Assembly: GCA_025963615.1 (NCBI GenBank)
Contig: JAOQAL010000165.1
Location: 1-9,364 of the forward strand
Direction: 5' to 3'
DNA: 9,364 bases
Source of the DNA: Chitinophagaceae bacterium
GTDB taxonomy: Bacteria > Bacteroidota > Bacteroidia > Chitinophagales > Chitinophagaceae
Of the stretch, positions 1-6,968 are shown one piece after another. The position numbers and the translations under genes were made by a program. Each line of letters begins with the position of its first letter. The stretch's first letter is position 1. The notes under the pieces were generated by a model. That model did no database searches, was not told the origin of the DNA, and saw nothing but the letters and a program-made list of their open reading frames with translations.

Positions 1-1670
1 TCAAAGGAATCGTTGTGGGTCTGACAAAAACCGATGTGGTATTAAATATCGGTTTTAAAAGTGATGGTCTGGTATCGTTGAATGAATTCCGCGATTTACA
101 AAACCTGGCTGTTGGTGATGAAGTAGAAGTCATGGTGGTTGATAAAGAAGATCGTGATGGTCACCTGAACCTTAGCCGCAGACAAGCCCGTGTTACCCGT
201 GCATGGCAAAGAATTGTTGAAGTTCACAAAACCGGGGAAGTTATTACCGGGATTGTTACCAGCAAAACAAAGGGTGGATTGATCGTGGATGTATTCGGTA
301 TGGAAACATTCCTGCCAGGTTCACAGATTGATGTGAAACCTGTAACAGATTATGATCAGTTTGTTGGTAAGACCATGGAATTCAAAGTTGTAAAAGTCAA
401 TGAAACGATCAAGAATGCCGTAGTATCTCATAAGGCCCTTATTGAAAGTGATATTGAAGCACAACGTGCGGAGATTATCAGTAAACTTGAAAAAGGCCAG
501 GTGTTGGAAGGTACTGTTAAGAACATAACAGATTTTGGAGCCTTTATGGATTTGGGTGGTCTGGATGGCTTGCTTTATATCACGGATATATCATGGGGAC
601 GTATTTCTCATCCGACTGAAATACTGAAACTTGATCAGAAGATCAACGTGGTAGTACTGGATTTTGACGATGAAAAAAAGCGTATCAGCCTGGGTCTGAA
701 ACAGCTTACGCCGCATCCATGGGATGTGCTTCCTGGAACTATTGCTGAAGGTCAGATAGTGAAGGGTAAAGTAGTAAACATTGAAGATTATGGTGCATTC
801 CTGGAAATATTGCCTGGTGTTGAAGGTCTTGTTCACGTAAGTGAAATTACATGGGCCAACACGCCGATTAATGCGAAAGAATTTTTCAAATTAGGCGATG
901 AGCATGAGGCTAAAGTGGTAACACTTGATAAAGACAACCGGAAAATGAGTTTGTCTATCAAACAACTTACACCGGATCCCTGGAGTGATATCGAAACCAA
1001 ATTCCCTGTCAGCAGCCGTCATAAAGGTTTGGTGAAAAACATTACACCTTATGGTGTATTTGTTGAACTGGCTCCTGGTATCGGGGGTATGATTCACATC
1101 AGTGATCTTAGCTGGTTAAAACGGTTTAATCATCCTTCTGAATATACAAAAGTGGGGGAGCATATTGATATCGTCATTCTCGGTATTGATAAAGAAAACC
1201 GCAAATTGCAATTAGGACATAAGCAACTGGAAGAAGATCCCTGGAATACTTTACAGGATACATTCGCTATTGGAAGTATTCATGAGGGCACGGTGATCCG
1301 TCGTGATGATAAAGGTGCCATTGTTCAGTTGCCTTACGGTCTGGAAGGGTTTGCTCCAAGCCGCCACCTTGCAAAGGAAGATGGTAAAACTGTTGGCGCC
1401 GATGAAGCTACGCAGTTCATGGTAATTGAATTTGACCGGAATGAAAAGCGTATTGTACTTTCTCACACCAGAATCTGGGAGCAGGTAGCTGCAACTGAAA
1501 AAGAATCTGTAAGGAAAGAAGCAAGGGTAGAAGCTGATAAAACCAAGAAAGCCGTTAAGAATATCCAAAGCAAGGTTGAAAAAGCTACTTTGGGAGACTT
1601 AGGCGTGCTGGCGGACCTGAAGAAGAAGATGGAAAGTGGTGAATCAGAAGAACCTTCTGAGTCCAATTAA
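1..1670 (+). CDS. rpsA: 30S ribosomal protein S1, 5'-partial
   Basis: S1 binds mRNA on the small ribosomal subunit and helps unstructured or SD-poor messages start translation. The reading frame is open from the first base (first whole codon at 3), and the residues before the in-frame GTG at 15 (KGIVV) continue an S1 fold, so the true start lies upstream of the window. Six S1 (OB-fold) repeats are visible. Counting from codon 15, the partial first ends near residue 55, and the others begin near residues 73, 162, 245, 333 and 420. Repeats 3-5 carry the typical pattern G.V.NI..[FY]GAF followed by G[LM][LIV]HIS[DE][LI][ST]W. A Lys-rich then Glu/Ser-rich tail follows from about residue 490 to the TAA at 1668-1670. 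Six repeats with a charged tail is the usual bacterial S1 plan. A strong terminator follows 17 nt later. Confidence 0.97.
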   Translation, partial: KGIVVGLTKTDVVLNIGFKSDGLVSLNEFRDLQNLAVGDEVEVMVVDKEDRDGHLNLSRRQARVTRAWQRIVEVHKTGEVITGIVTSKTKGGLIVDVFGMETFLPGSQIDVKPVTDYDQFVGKTMEFKVVKVNETIKNAVVSHKALIESDIEAQRAEIISKLEKGQVLEGTVKNITDFGAFMDLGGLDGLLYITDISWGRISHPTEILKLDQKINVVVLDFDDEKKRISLGLKQLTPHPWDVLPGTIAEGQIVKGKVVNIEDYGAFLEILPGVEGLVHVSEITWANTPINAKEFFKLGDEHEAKVVTLDKDNRKMSLSIKQLTPDPWSDIETKFPVSSRHKGLVKNITPYGVFVELAPGIGGMIHISDLSWLKRFNHPSEYTKVGEHIDIVILGIDKENRKLQLGHKQLEEDPWNTLQDTFAIGSIHEGTVIRRDDKGAIVQLPYGLEGFAPSRHLAKEDGKTVGADEATQFMVIEFDRNEKRIVLSHTRIWEQVAATEKESVRKEARVEADKTKKAVKNIQSKVEKATLGDLGVLADLKKKMESGESEEPSESN

Positions 1671-1687
1671 TAGATACTGATTTTTGC

Positions 1688-1718
1688 AAAGCTCCCCGGC
1701 GAACGGGGGGCTTTTTTT
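1688..1718 (+). terminator. Rho-independent terminator of rpsA
   Basis: The arms AAAGCTCCCCG (1688-1698) and CGGGGGGCTTT (1704-1714) pair around the loop GCGAA, with one G-T pair in the stem. The seven-T run at 1712-1718 begins within the outer A-T pairs. It lies just after the rpsA stop and before the acyltransferase gene, so those two are probably separate transcription units. Confidence 0.93.
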
Positions 1719-1788
1719 ATGAAAAAAACTAAAGATGCCAATCGCGGGTATTTTATTAAATTGGGCTGGAGTTTGATAGGTGTAATAT

Positions 1789-2553
1789 ATGAGTAAGATG
1801 ATCGAACGATTAAAAAGGATCCGGATAATACGGGCGATTGTGTATACCATAGTCGGATCAGTTTATTATCCTGCCCTGGTATGGGTAAATAAGTTAAAAG
1901 TTTCCGGCACGGAACATATCGAAAAACTTCCCCGGCAGAATGTTTTGTTTGTCAGCAACCATCAGACCTATTTCGCTGATGTCATCGCCCTGCTCCATGT
2001 TTTTTGTGCTGTAAAGTGGAACAAGAAAAATAAACTGGGTGTTCCTTATTACCTGTTGAACCCTTTTACCAACGTACACTATGTAGGTGCTGCAAAAACG
2101 CTGGAAAGCAGCTGGCTTGCCCGCCTTTTTTCGCTGGCGGGAGCTGTTTCGGTAAAGAGAACATGGAACCGGGATGCTAATGAGGAAAGAAAAGGGCTTG
2201 ATACTTCTGATATACGTAAAATTGAAAGAGCCTTAAATACGAGCTGGGTCATTACGTTCCCACAGGGTACTACTACTCCGTTTGCGCCTGGGCGTAAGGG
2301 AACTGCATTAATTATCAAGCATACCCAGCCTATTGTAATTCCTGTTGTGATTGACGGATTCAGTACGGCTTTTGATAAAAAAGGTATACGCTTTAGAAAA
2401 AAGGGAACACGGCTTTCCATAACTTTTAAAGAACCGATGGCTATTGATTATGATGCTCCTGCTGAAAAGATCCTCGCGGATATTATGGATGCGATAGAAC
2501 AGAGTAAATCGTTTATGCCTGGGAACCCGTCACGGGAGAGAACCAAAATGTAA
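1789..2553 (+). CDS. PlsC-like lysophospholipid acyltransferase family protein
   Basis: 254 aa, a membrane-associated acyltransferase of the LPLAT/PlsC superfamily, which moves acyl chains onto lysophosphatidate or related acceptors. The N-terminus is basic and then hydrophobic (residues 10-34), fitting interfacial membrane binding. Block I is VSNHQTYFAD (residues 55-64). Here His58 and Asp64 are separated by five residues, where the classical motif has four (HX4D). Block II is probably VSVKR (120-124). Block III is FPQGTT (157-162), with Gln in place of the usual Glu of FPEGT. Block IV is IPVVIDG (184-190). I recall the same variant pattern in other Bacteroidota proteins, so it looks like a conserved subfamily rather than decay. 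The ATG at 1789 gives a full-length N-terminus. The acyl acceptor cannot be told from sequence, so I give no symbol. It converges on the thioesterase gene. Confidence 0.88.
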   Translation: MSKMIERLKRIRIIRAIVYTIVGSVYYPALVWVNKLKVSGTEHIEKLPRQNVLFVSNHQTYFADVIALLHVFCAVKWNKKNKLGVPYYLLNPFTNVHYVGAAKTLESSWLARLFSLAGAVSVKRTWNRDANEERKGLDTSDIRKIERALNTSWVITFPQGTTTPFAPGRKGTALIIKHTQPIVIPVVIDGFSTAFDKKGIRFRKKGTRLSITFKEPMAIDYDAPAEKILADIMDAIEQSKSFMPGNPSRERTKM

Positions 2554-2574
2554 AACAGGAACTTTAAAGTCAAA

Positions 2575-2598
2575 CATCCAGCATCCAGTATCATCCAG
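2575..2598. repeat. Short CATCCAG heptamer repeat
   Basis: Three exact copies of CATCCAG (2575-2581, 2582-2588, 2592-2598), the last two separated by TAT. They fill half of the 48-bp gap between two convergent genes. This is the third repeat family in the window with a 7-bp unit. Confidence 0.75.
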
Positions 2599-2601
2599 CT
2601 T

Positions 2602-3117
2602 CTACTCTTTAGTAAACAGCGCTTTCAACTCCAGCGCATCATCGGGTTTCATTTTGCCACCGAGGATCAATCTTATTTGCCTTCTTCTTAATGCGCTTTC
2701 GAAAAGCTTTTTTTCTTCTTCTGTATCAGGAGTAAGTTGCGGCACTGTTTGTGGTTGACTGTTATCATCCAAGGCTACAAACGTATAGTAAGCTTCGTTG
2801 CTTTTATATTTAATTCTTTTTTTCAGGTCTTCGCCCCAGACTTTCAGGTGTACTTCCATGGAAGTCGTAAACGCCCTTGACAATTTTGCTTCTATATGTA
2901 CTACATTTCCCAGGCGGATGGGATTTTCAAAGGAAATATTGTCGACCGAAGCGGTGACTACGGGTGCATTGCAATGTTTTTGTGCAGACAGCGCTGCTGC
3001 AATATCCATCCAGTACATCAGTCGGCCTCCCATCAGGTTTCCAAACACATTGGTATCATTTGGTAATACTAATTCCGTCATAATTATTAAACTTTCAACT
3101 GGTTTCTTGACTTCCAT
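2602..3117 (-). CDS. Acyl-CoA thioesterase, hotdog fold (YciA/ACOT type)
   Basis: 171 aa. Hotdog-fold thioesterases of this family hydrolyse acyl-CoA to free fatty acid and CoA in the cytoplasm. The family signature is NDTNVFGNLMGGRLMYWMD (residues 20-38): an Asn-Asp-Thr-Asn loop, then a Gly-Gly turn leading into the long hotdog helix. The strand block ASVDNISFENPIRLGNVV (56-73) and the EVHLKVWGED block (88-97) also fit. The length suits a single hotdog domain with a charged C-terminal helix. The ATG at 3117 lies about 15 nt from a TAnnTTTG -7 box on the same strand (3139-3132). It is divergent from proline dehydrogenase across a repeat-rich 229-bp gap. Exact substrate chain length is unknown. 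Confidence 0.92.
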   Translation of the reverse strand: MEVKKPVESLIIMTELVLPNDTNVFGNLMGGRLMYWMDIAAALSAQKHCNAPVVTASVDNISFENPIRLGNVVHIEAKLSRAFTTSMEVHLKVWGEDLKKRIKYKSNEAYYTFVALDDNSQPQTVPQLTPDTEEEKKLFESALRRRQIRLILGGKMKPDDALELKALFTKE

Positions 3118-3131
3118 GCTTTAAATTTCAA

Positions 3132-3139
3132 CAAAGATA
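3132..3139 (-). promoter_or_regulatory. Putative -7 box of the thioesterase promoter
   Basis: On the minus strand this reads TATCTTTG, an exact match to the Bacteroidota -7 consensus TAnnTTTG, 14 nt upstream of the ATG at 3117. I see no TTG at the expected distance further upstream; that position falls in the heptamer repeats. Confidence 0.5.
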
Positions 3140-3146
3140 ACTAGAA

Positions 3147-3320
3147 GCGGCAAGCTGCGAGCTGTGAGCTGCAAGCTACAAGCTGTGAGCTGTGAGCTAC
3201 GAGACCGATAGATCAGGAACTTTCTTAAGTCTCGCAGCTCGTAGCTTGCAGCTCGCAGCTTTCCTATAGTTCTGTAACTTTTTTAAGTCTCGCAGCTTGC
3301 AGCTCGTGGCTCGTAGCTTA
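3147..3320. repeat. GC-rich heptamer repeats forming a large inverted repeat
   Basis: This fills most of the 229-bp gap (3118-3346) between divergent genes. On the plus strand 3147-3202 is eight consecutive in-phase heptamers of type GCTGYRA (GCGGCAA, GCTGCGA, GCTGTGA, GCTGCAA, GCTACAA, GCTGTGA, GCTGTGA, GCTACGA). From 3222 to 3320 the same family runs on the minus strand as two longer composite units, each with heptamers followed by a GACTTAA...GTTACAGAACTATAGG-like linker. The arms 3173-3205 and 3229-3261 are inverted copies (26 of 33 positions match) around a 23-nt loop, so a hairpin or cruciform is possible. The same composite unit recurs in direct orientation at 8956-9240. The repeats contain frequent stop codons and are not coding. 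Confidence 0.93.
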
Positions 3321-3326
3321 CTTTTG
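3297..3326 (+). promoter_or_regulatory. Putative promoter of the proline dehydrogenase gene
   Basis: TTG at 3297-3299 is followed after 19 nt by TACTTTTG (3319-3326), an exact TAnnTTTG -7 box. This would place the transcription start near 3331 and leave a short leader before the ATG at 3347. The -33 TTG lies inside a repeat heptamer (reverse of GCTGCAA), and the -7 box starts at the repeat's edge. Confidence 0.6.
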
Positions 3327-3346
3327 TGTCGGTCTAAATAGTTGCA

Positions 3347-4573
3347 ATGAATCCAGGTTCAGAAATTTCTTTTGATAATACCGAGTTTGCATTTCAATAC
3401 AAATCTGAAAAAGAGCTCCGGAAAGCTGATTTTCTTTTTTCTTCAATGAGTCATCCGTGGCTGGTTACACTGGGAACCAGCATTACACCCTGGGCTATCA
3501 GGGCCGGTTTACCGATTAATAGAATTATCAGGGATACCATTTTTGCCCAGTTCGTTGGCGGTGAAACGCTGGAAGAAACGGCTATGGTCGCAAAAAAACT
3601 GGAAAAGTATCATGTAGACGTGATACTGGATTACGGCGTGGAAGGAAAAGAAGGAGAAATAAATTTTGATAATGCCTGTAACGAATTTATCCGCGTTATC
3701 AATTATGCCTCATCGCAAAGGAATATACCTTTTATGAGTATTAAGGTTACCGGATTTGCAAGGTTTGCCCTACTCGAAAAATTAGATGGAATGATGTCGG
3801 CAGGCAAGAGCACGTTGATGAAGCGTTACCTTCAGGCCATTGACAGCCTGGCTGCAGAGGAAAAAGAAGAGTGGCATCGTGTCCGTCACCGCATGATGCG
3901 GATTTGTGAAACTGCCGCAGAAAAAAAAGTTGGCGTTCTGGTGGATGCGGAAGAAACCTGGATACAGGATCCGGTTGATGCCCTGACTATTCTTATGATG
4001 GATACATTTAACAAAGGAAGACTTGTTGTTTATAATACAATCCAGCTTTATCGTCATGACCGGTTAAAATTTTTAACCGATTCACATGAAGCAGCAGCGG
4101 AGCGGAATTTTATTTTGGGTGCTAAATGCGTACGCGGCGCTTATATGGAAAAAGAAAGAAGAAGGGCGGAAGAAAAAAATTACAAATCTCCCATCCAGCC
4201 TGATAAAGAATCTACCGACCGGGATTATAATGCCGCCATTGAATTCTGCCTGGCTAATATTGAACGGGTAGGGTTAATCGTGGCATCGCATAATGAACAC
4301 AGCAATTTGTATGCAACGGAATTAATGCAAAAGAGTAATCTGCCTTTAAATCATCCACATATTCACTTCAGCCAATTATACGGGATGAGTGATAATATCA
4401 CTTTTAACCTGGCACACGCCGGTTGCTGCGTGAGTAAATATTTACCTTTCGGCCCCATCAAAGAGGTAATTCCTTACCTGATGCGCAGGGCGCAGGAAAA
4501 CACATCGGTAAAAGGTCAGACCGGGAGAGAGCTAGGACTGATAAAAAAAGAACTTCAGCGCCGGAAACCCTGA
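3347..4573 (+). CDS. Proline dehydrogenase, monofunctional (FAD-dependent)
   Basis: 408 aa. It oxidises L-proline to pyrroline-5-carboxylate with FAD, the first step of proline catabolism, passing electrons to the respiratory chain. The beta/alpha-barrel motifs of the PRODH family appear in order: LDYG (94-97), IKVTG (132-136), VDAEETW (199-205), KCVRGAYMEKE (260-270), ASHNEHS (313-319), LYGM (344-347), and the substrate-binding end YLPFGPIKEVIPYLMRRAQEN (365-385) with its paired Arg and Glu-Asn. There is no P5C dehydrogenase or DNA-binding domain, so it is the single-function form rather than a PutA fusion. The ATG at 3347 sits 20 nt after a good -7 box. The next gene begins 148 nt later with no clear terminator between. 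Confidence 0.96.
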   Translation: MNPGSEISFDNTEFAFQYKSEKELRKADFLFSSMSHPWLVTLGTSITPWAIRAGLPINRIIRDTIFAQFVGGETLEETAMVAKKLEKYHVDVILDYGVEGKEGEINFDNACNEFIRVINYASSQRNIPFMSIKVTGFARFALLEKLDGMMSAGKSTLMKRYLQAIDSLAAEEKEEWHRVRHRMMRICETAAEKKVGVLVDAEETWIQDPVDALTILMMDTFNKGRLVVYNTIQLYRHDRLKFLTDSHEAAAERNFILGAKCVRGAYMEKERRRAEEKNYKSPIQPDKESTDRDYNAAIEFCLANIERVGLIVASHNEHSNLYATELMQKSNLPLNHPHIHFSQLYGMSDNITFNLAHAGCCVSKYLPFGPIKEVIPYLMRRAQENTSVKGQTGRELGLIKKELQRRKP

Positions 4574-4615
4574 TATCATAATGTAATTAAAATTATCATT
4601 CGAAATTACCCGTAA

Positions 4616-4707
4616 AAACTGTTCTGGTATTATTGTTGAAGCTTAAGAATGGAAACCTTCAGGATGGGGTAATTAACGTTTTATTAAGTTTCCAGGAAGA
4701 ACAGTTT
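4616..4707 (+). other. Nested inverted repeats in the leader of the coiled-coil gene
   Basis: AAACTGTTCT (4616-4625) and AGAACAGTTT (4698-4707) are exact 10-bp inverted copies. Inside them GGAAACCTT (4651-4659) and AAGTTTCC (4686-4693) pair with one bulged base. The structure ends 14 nt before the proposed TTG start, so it could be a transcript-level element. It could also be chance. It is the only notable structure in the 148-bp gap 4574-4721. Confidence 0.35.
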
Positions 4708-4721
4708 CACAATTAATTTTT

Positions 4722-5489
4722 TTGACATTGTACTTATCAGCAAGTTATTTTTCAATATTCAGTGAATATATCAGCATTCTTATTTTCATCTGCCTGCCTG
4801 TAGTAGTATTGTCTGCCATATTGGCCATCTGGCTTCATTACCGGCAAAAGAGAAGAAAGGCGTTGCAGGAAACAATCGCTGATGATTCAAAGGGTATTTC
4901 TTTCTACCTGGCGGATAAGGCTTCGCATTCAATAACCATGTCGCCATTAGCTCCCGAAGATAAAATTGGTTTAGTAAGGGAATGCCGGAAACAATTAAGA
5001 AAGAGTAAAGCGAAATTTATGGCGTTGAAATCTGATTTTGCCAATGTATTAAAAAACATGGCTGCCACCGGAAATTCACCTGAAAATAATAGTCCTATGC
5101 AAAGCCTGAATGAAAAAATAACGGCTTATGAGAGACAGATTACTGATCTGCAAAAAAAACTGGAAGTACTTGAAACCGTGGTTCCGGTTCAGGATGAAAG
5201 GTATTACCTGCGGCAGGTGTTAAAAGAAAAGGATAATGAAATAGAGCATTTAAAGGCGGCTACTGATAAACCTACCGGAAGCGTTTTGCAACCGCCCACC
5301 CATGATTTTACCAGCGATCTGGAAATACAAAAAAAGCTGGAACAGTTACAACAAGAGAATGTGGAGTTGACTAAAAAAGTTAATGAAAAGGAGAAAGAAC
5401 TTGCTAAAAACAAGGAACTCCTTGACTATATTCATAAAGAACTTTTGAAAAATAAAACAAGGGAGATTGCGGCACAATCTCTCTCGTAA
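4722..5489 (+). CDS. Membrane-anchored coiled-coil protein, function unknown
   Basis: 255 aa from a TTG start; I do not recognise a named family. Residues about 16-39 form one hydrophobic segment ending in IWLHY, followed at once by RQKRRK. This predicts a single transmembrane anchor with the rest in the cytoplasm. Residues 80-250 are rich in Glu, Lys, Gln and Leu with heptad-like spacing (about 125-160 and 200-245), indicating long coiled coils broken by a Pro/Thr-rich linker near 183-195. There is no enzymatic motif. The frame is open from 4677 but has no ATG before residue 72, which would cost the membrane anchor. TTG at 4722 or 4728 is therefore the likely start. A scaffold or envelope-associated structural role is only a guess. 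It converges on the DUF4304 gene with a 23-bp gap. Confidence 0.7.
   Translation: MTLYLSASYFSIFSEYISILIFICLPVVVLSAILAIWLHYRQKRRKALQETIADDSKGISFYLADKASHSITMSPLAPEDKIGLVRECRKQLRKSKAKFMALKSDFANVLKNMAATGNSPENNSPMQSLNEKITAYERQITDLQKKLEVLETVVPVQDERYYLRQVLKEKDNEIEHLKAATDKPTGSVLQPPTHDFTSDLEIQKKLEQLQQENVELTKKVNEKEKELAKNKELLDYIHKELLKNKTREIAAQSLS
5460..5484 (-). terminator. Possible terminator hairpin at the convergent gene ends
   Basis: AGGGAGATTG (5460-5469) and CAATCTCTCT (5475-5484) pair over 10 bp, with one G-T pair, around the loop CGGCA. On the minus strand the stem is followed at once by TGTTTTATTTTTC, so it could end transcription of the DUF4304 gene. On the plus strand a T-rich stretch follows only after 12 nt or more. 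It lies within the last codons of the coiled-coil gene. Confidence 0.5.
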
Positions 5490-5512
5490 AACAAATGTCT
5501 TTTCTTAACAGG

Positions 5513-6004
5513 TTATTTCCCCATCCGGAGTAAGGACAAATATTCCTGGCTCTGGTAGTATGTTAAACCGGGCGATACATGTTTTTTCCAAAGTCCTGCC
5601 AGGTCATTGGTTGTTTTCAGTTCTTCTATCTCCGGCAACACTTTAGTTGTAATTATATCTGCAATTTCCTGTTGGGCTGATTTTGCTGATTCTTCGTTGT
5701 CGATCGTCCACCATTTAGCCTGGCGATGTTCGGAATAATCACCGATGTTCTTTACAAAATGACGTTGCAGGTAACCCGGAAGGCTCATGTCGTCAAGATA
5801 GGTAAGCTTTGATGAGGCAATCTCGATGTTGACGGTCGTTTTCAATATTTCTTCTGTTGAATCAATTGTGTTTTGAACACAGATGTAATAGGTGAGATCT
5901 TTGTTAGAAAAGGAAAAGATGTTTGAATTTTTCCTGAAACGCCGGGGTTTCAGCACGGTGTTTAATTTGTCAAGAATGTTCTTCTTGAAATTGGAGGACT
6001 TCAT
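5513..6004 (-). CDS. DUF4304 domain-containing protein
   Basis: 163 aa, cytoplasmic, with no signal peptide. The layout resembles DUF4304: an N-terminal helix then LKPRRFRKNSNIFSF (18-32), corresponding to the family's 'LKP.GFKKKGN.F' start. Next come alternating strands (YYICVQN, VNIEIAS), a conserved KWWTID (97-102) and a C-terminal VLPEIEEL (122-129). The family's function is unknown, though such genes often lie in accessory or toxin-immunity-like clusters; nothing beside it here supports that role. An in-frame ATG at 6160 would add 52 residues that look unlike the family. I chose the ATG at 6004 because a good promoter (6044-6074) lies between the two, and because the domain begins right after 6004. 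Confidence 0.75.
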   Translation of the reverse strand: MKSSNFKKNILDKLNTVLKPRRFRKNSNIFSFSNKDLTYYICVQNTIDSTEEILKTTVNIEIASSKLTYLDDMSLPGYLQRHFVKNIGDYSEHRQAKWWTIDNEESAKSAQQEIADIITTKVLPEIEELKTTNDLAGLWKKHVSPGLTYYQSQEYLSLLRMGK

Positions 6005-6041
6005 AGTATTAGCTTTTAGATAGTGTTTCGGATAGACTGAC

Positions 6042-6074
6042 ACCAAATATAATACATAGATTTGGTAAAGACAA
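6042..6074 (-). promoter_or_regulatory. Promoter of the DUF4304 gene with overlapping dyad
   Basis: On the minus strand, TTG (6074-6072) is followed after 20 nt by TATATTTG (6051-6044), an exact TAnnTTTG box, about 40 nt before the ATG at 6004. An exact 7-bp inverted repeat, ACCAAAT (6042-6048) and ATTTGGT (6060-6066) with an 11-bp spacer, covers the -7 box and the spacer. It could be a repressor operator. The promoter helps decide the start at 6004. Confidence 0.55.
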
Positions 6075-6173
6075 TGGTCTTCAAAAAAATGTGAGGGTGG
6101 CTGGCCCGGTATTTCCCCCATAATCTGAACAAGTTCCGTTGAGCAAATTCCAAATTCCATTTACCTTGCATTC

Positions 6174-6968
6174 ATGCAGCAATACCTTGATCTTCTTCAG
6201 CATATCCTCAATACCGGAGTGCATAAAAGCGACCGTACCGGAACGGGTACCCGAAGCTGTTTTGGTTACCAGATGCGGTTTGACCTGCAAAAGGGTTTTC
6301 CCTTAGTAACTACCAAGAAGCTACATGTGAAAAGTATCATTTACGAGTTGCTTTGGTTTTTGCAGGGCGATACCAATATTAAATACCTGAAGGAGCATCA
6401 GGTACGTATCTGGGATGAATGGGCCGATGAGAACGGGGATTTGGGTCCTGTCTATGGCAAACAATGGCGAAGCTGGGAAGGAGCGGATGGCAAGGTAGTG
6501 GACCAGATAACGGACCTGATTCAGCAAATAAAAAAGAACCCGGATAGCCGCCGGTTAATTGTGAGTGCGTGGAATGTTGCAGATCTACCGAAGATGGCGT
6601 TAATGCCTTGTCATACTATTTTCCAATTCTACGTGGCAGATGGAAAATTAAGCTGCCAGTTATACCAGCGGAGCGCCGATGTGTTCCTGGGGGTTCCTTT
6701 TAACATCGCCTCTTATGCTTTGCTTACTTTGATGATTGCCCAGGTTACGGATCTCGAGCCCGGCGATTTCATTCATACTTTTGGCGACGTGCATATTTAT
6801 AACAACCATCTGGAACAGGTGAAACTGCAGTTAAGCCGCAAGCCATTTTCACTGCCGGAGATGAAACTCGATCCTTCCGTAAAAAATATTTTTGATTTCA
6901 AGTTTGAAGATTTTACCCTGGTAAATTATGAAAGTCATGCAGGGATTAGAGGGGTGGTGGCGGTTTAA
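6174..6968 (+). CDS. thyA: Thymidylate synthase
   Basis: 264 aa, the same length as E. coli ThyA. It converts dUMP and 5,10-methylene-THF to dTMP and DHF, the folate-oxidising step that makes FolA necessary. All key residues fall at E. coli numbering: Arg21 (SDRTGTGT), Arg126/Arg127 ([11 protein letters not shown]), catalytic Cys146 ([12 protein letters not shown]), Arg166 and Asp169 ([10 protein letters not shown]), Asn177, His207 and Tyr209 (DVHIYNNH). The protein starts at the ATG at 6174. Its TAA (6966-6968) is the first part of an AT-rich heptamer repeat, so the inserted-looking repeat segment begins at the stop codon. The normally close partner folA lies 564 bp downstream. Confidence 0.98.
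   Translation: MQQYLDLLQHILNTGVHKSDRTGTGTRSCFGYQMRFDLQKGFPLVTTKKLHVKSIIYELLWFLQGDTNIKYLKEHQVRIWDEWADENGDLGPVYGKQWRSWEGADGKVVDQITDLIQQIKKNPDSRRLIVSAWNVADLPKMALMPCHTIFQFYVADGKLSCQLYQRSADVFLGVPFNIASYALLTLMIAQVTDLEPGDFIHTFGDVHIYNNHLEQVKLQLSRKPFSLPEMKLDPSVKNIFDFKFEDFTLVNYESHAGIRGVVAV

Noticed and set aside
15..17. GTG as the start of ribosomal protein S1
   Set aside because: The frame is open upstream to the window edge and those residues continue the S1 fold, so the gene is cut by the window.
2561..2570. Palindrome ACTTTAAAGT between two convergent genes as a terminator
   Set aside because: It is short, AT-rich and has no loop or T-run; likely chance.
2798..3124. Plus-strand reading frame of 108 codons opposite the thioesterase
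   Set aside because: It is antisense to a clear thioesterase gene and has no recognisable domain.
6005..6160. N-terminal 52-residue extension of the DUF4304 protein from an ATG at 6160
   Set aside because: The extension does not look like the family, and the consensus promoter at 6044-6074 lies inside it.
6139..6169. Promoter for thyA (TTG-N20-TACCTTGC)
   Set aside because: The -7 box deviates from TAnnTTTG and would place the transcription start about at the ATG; too weak to list.
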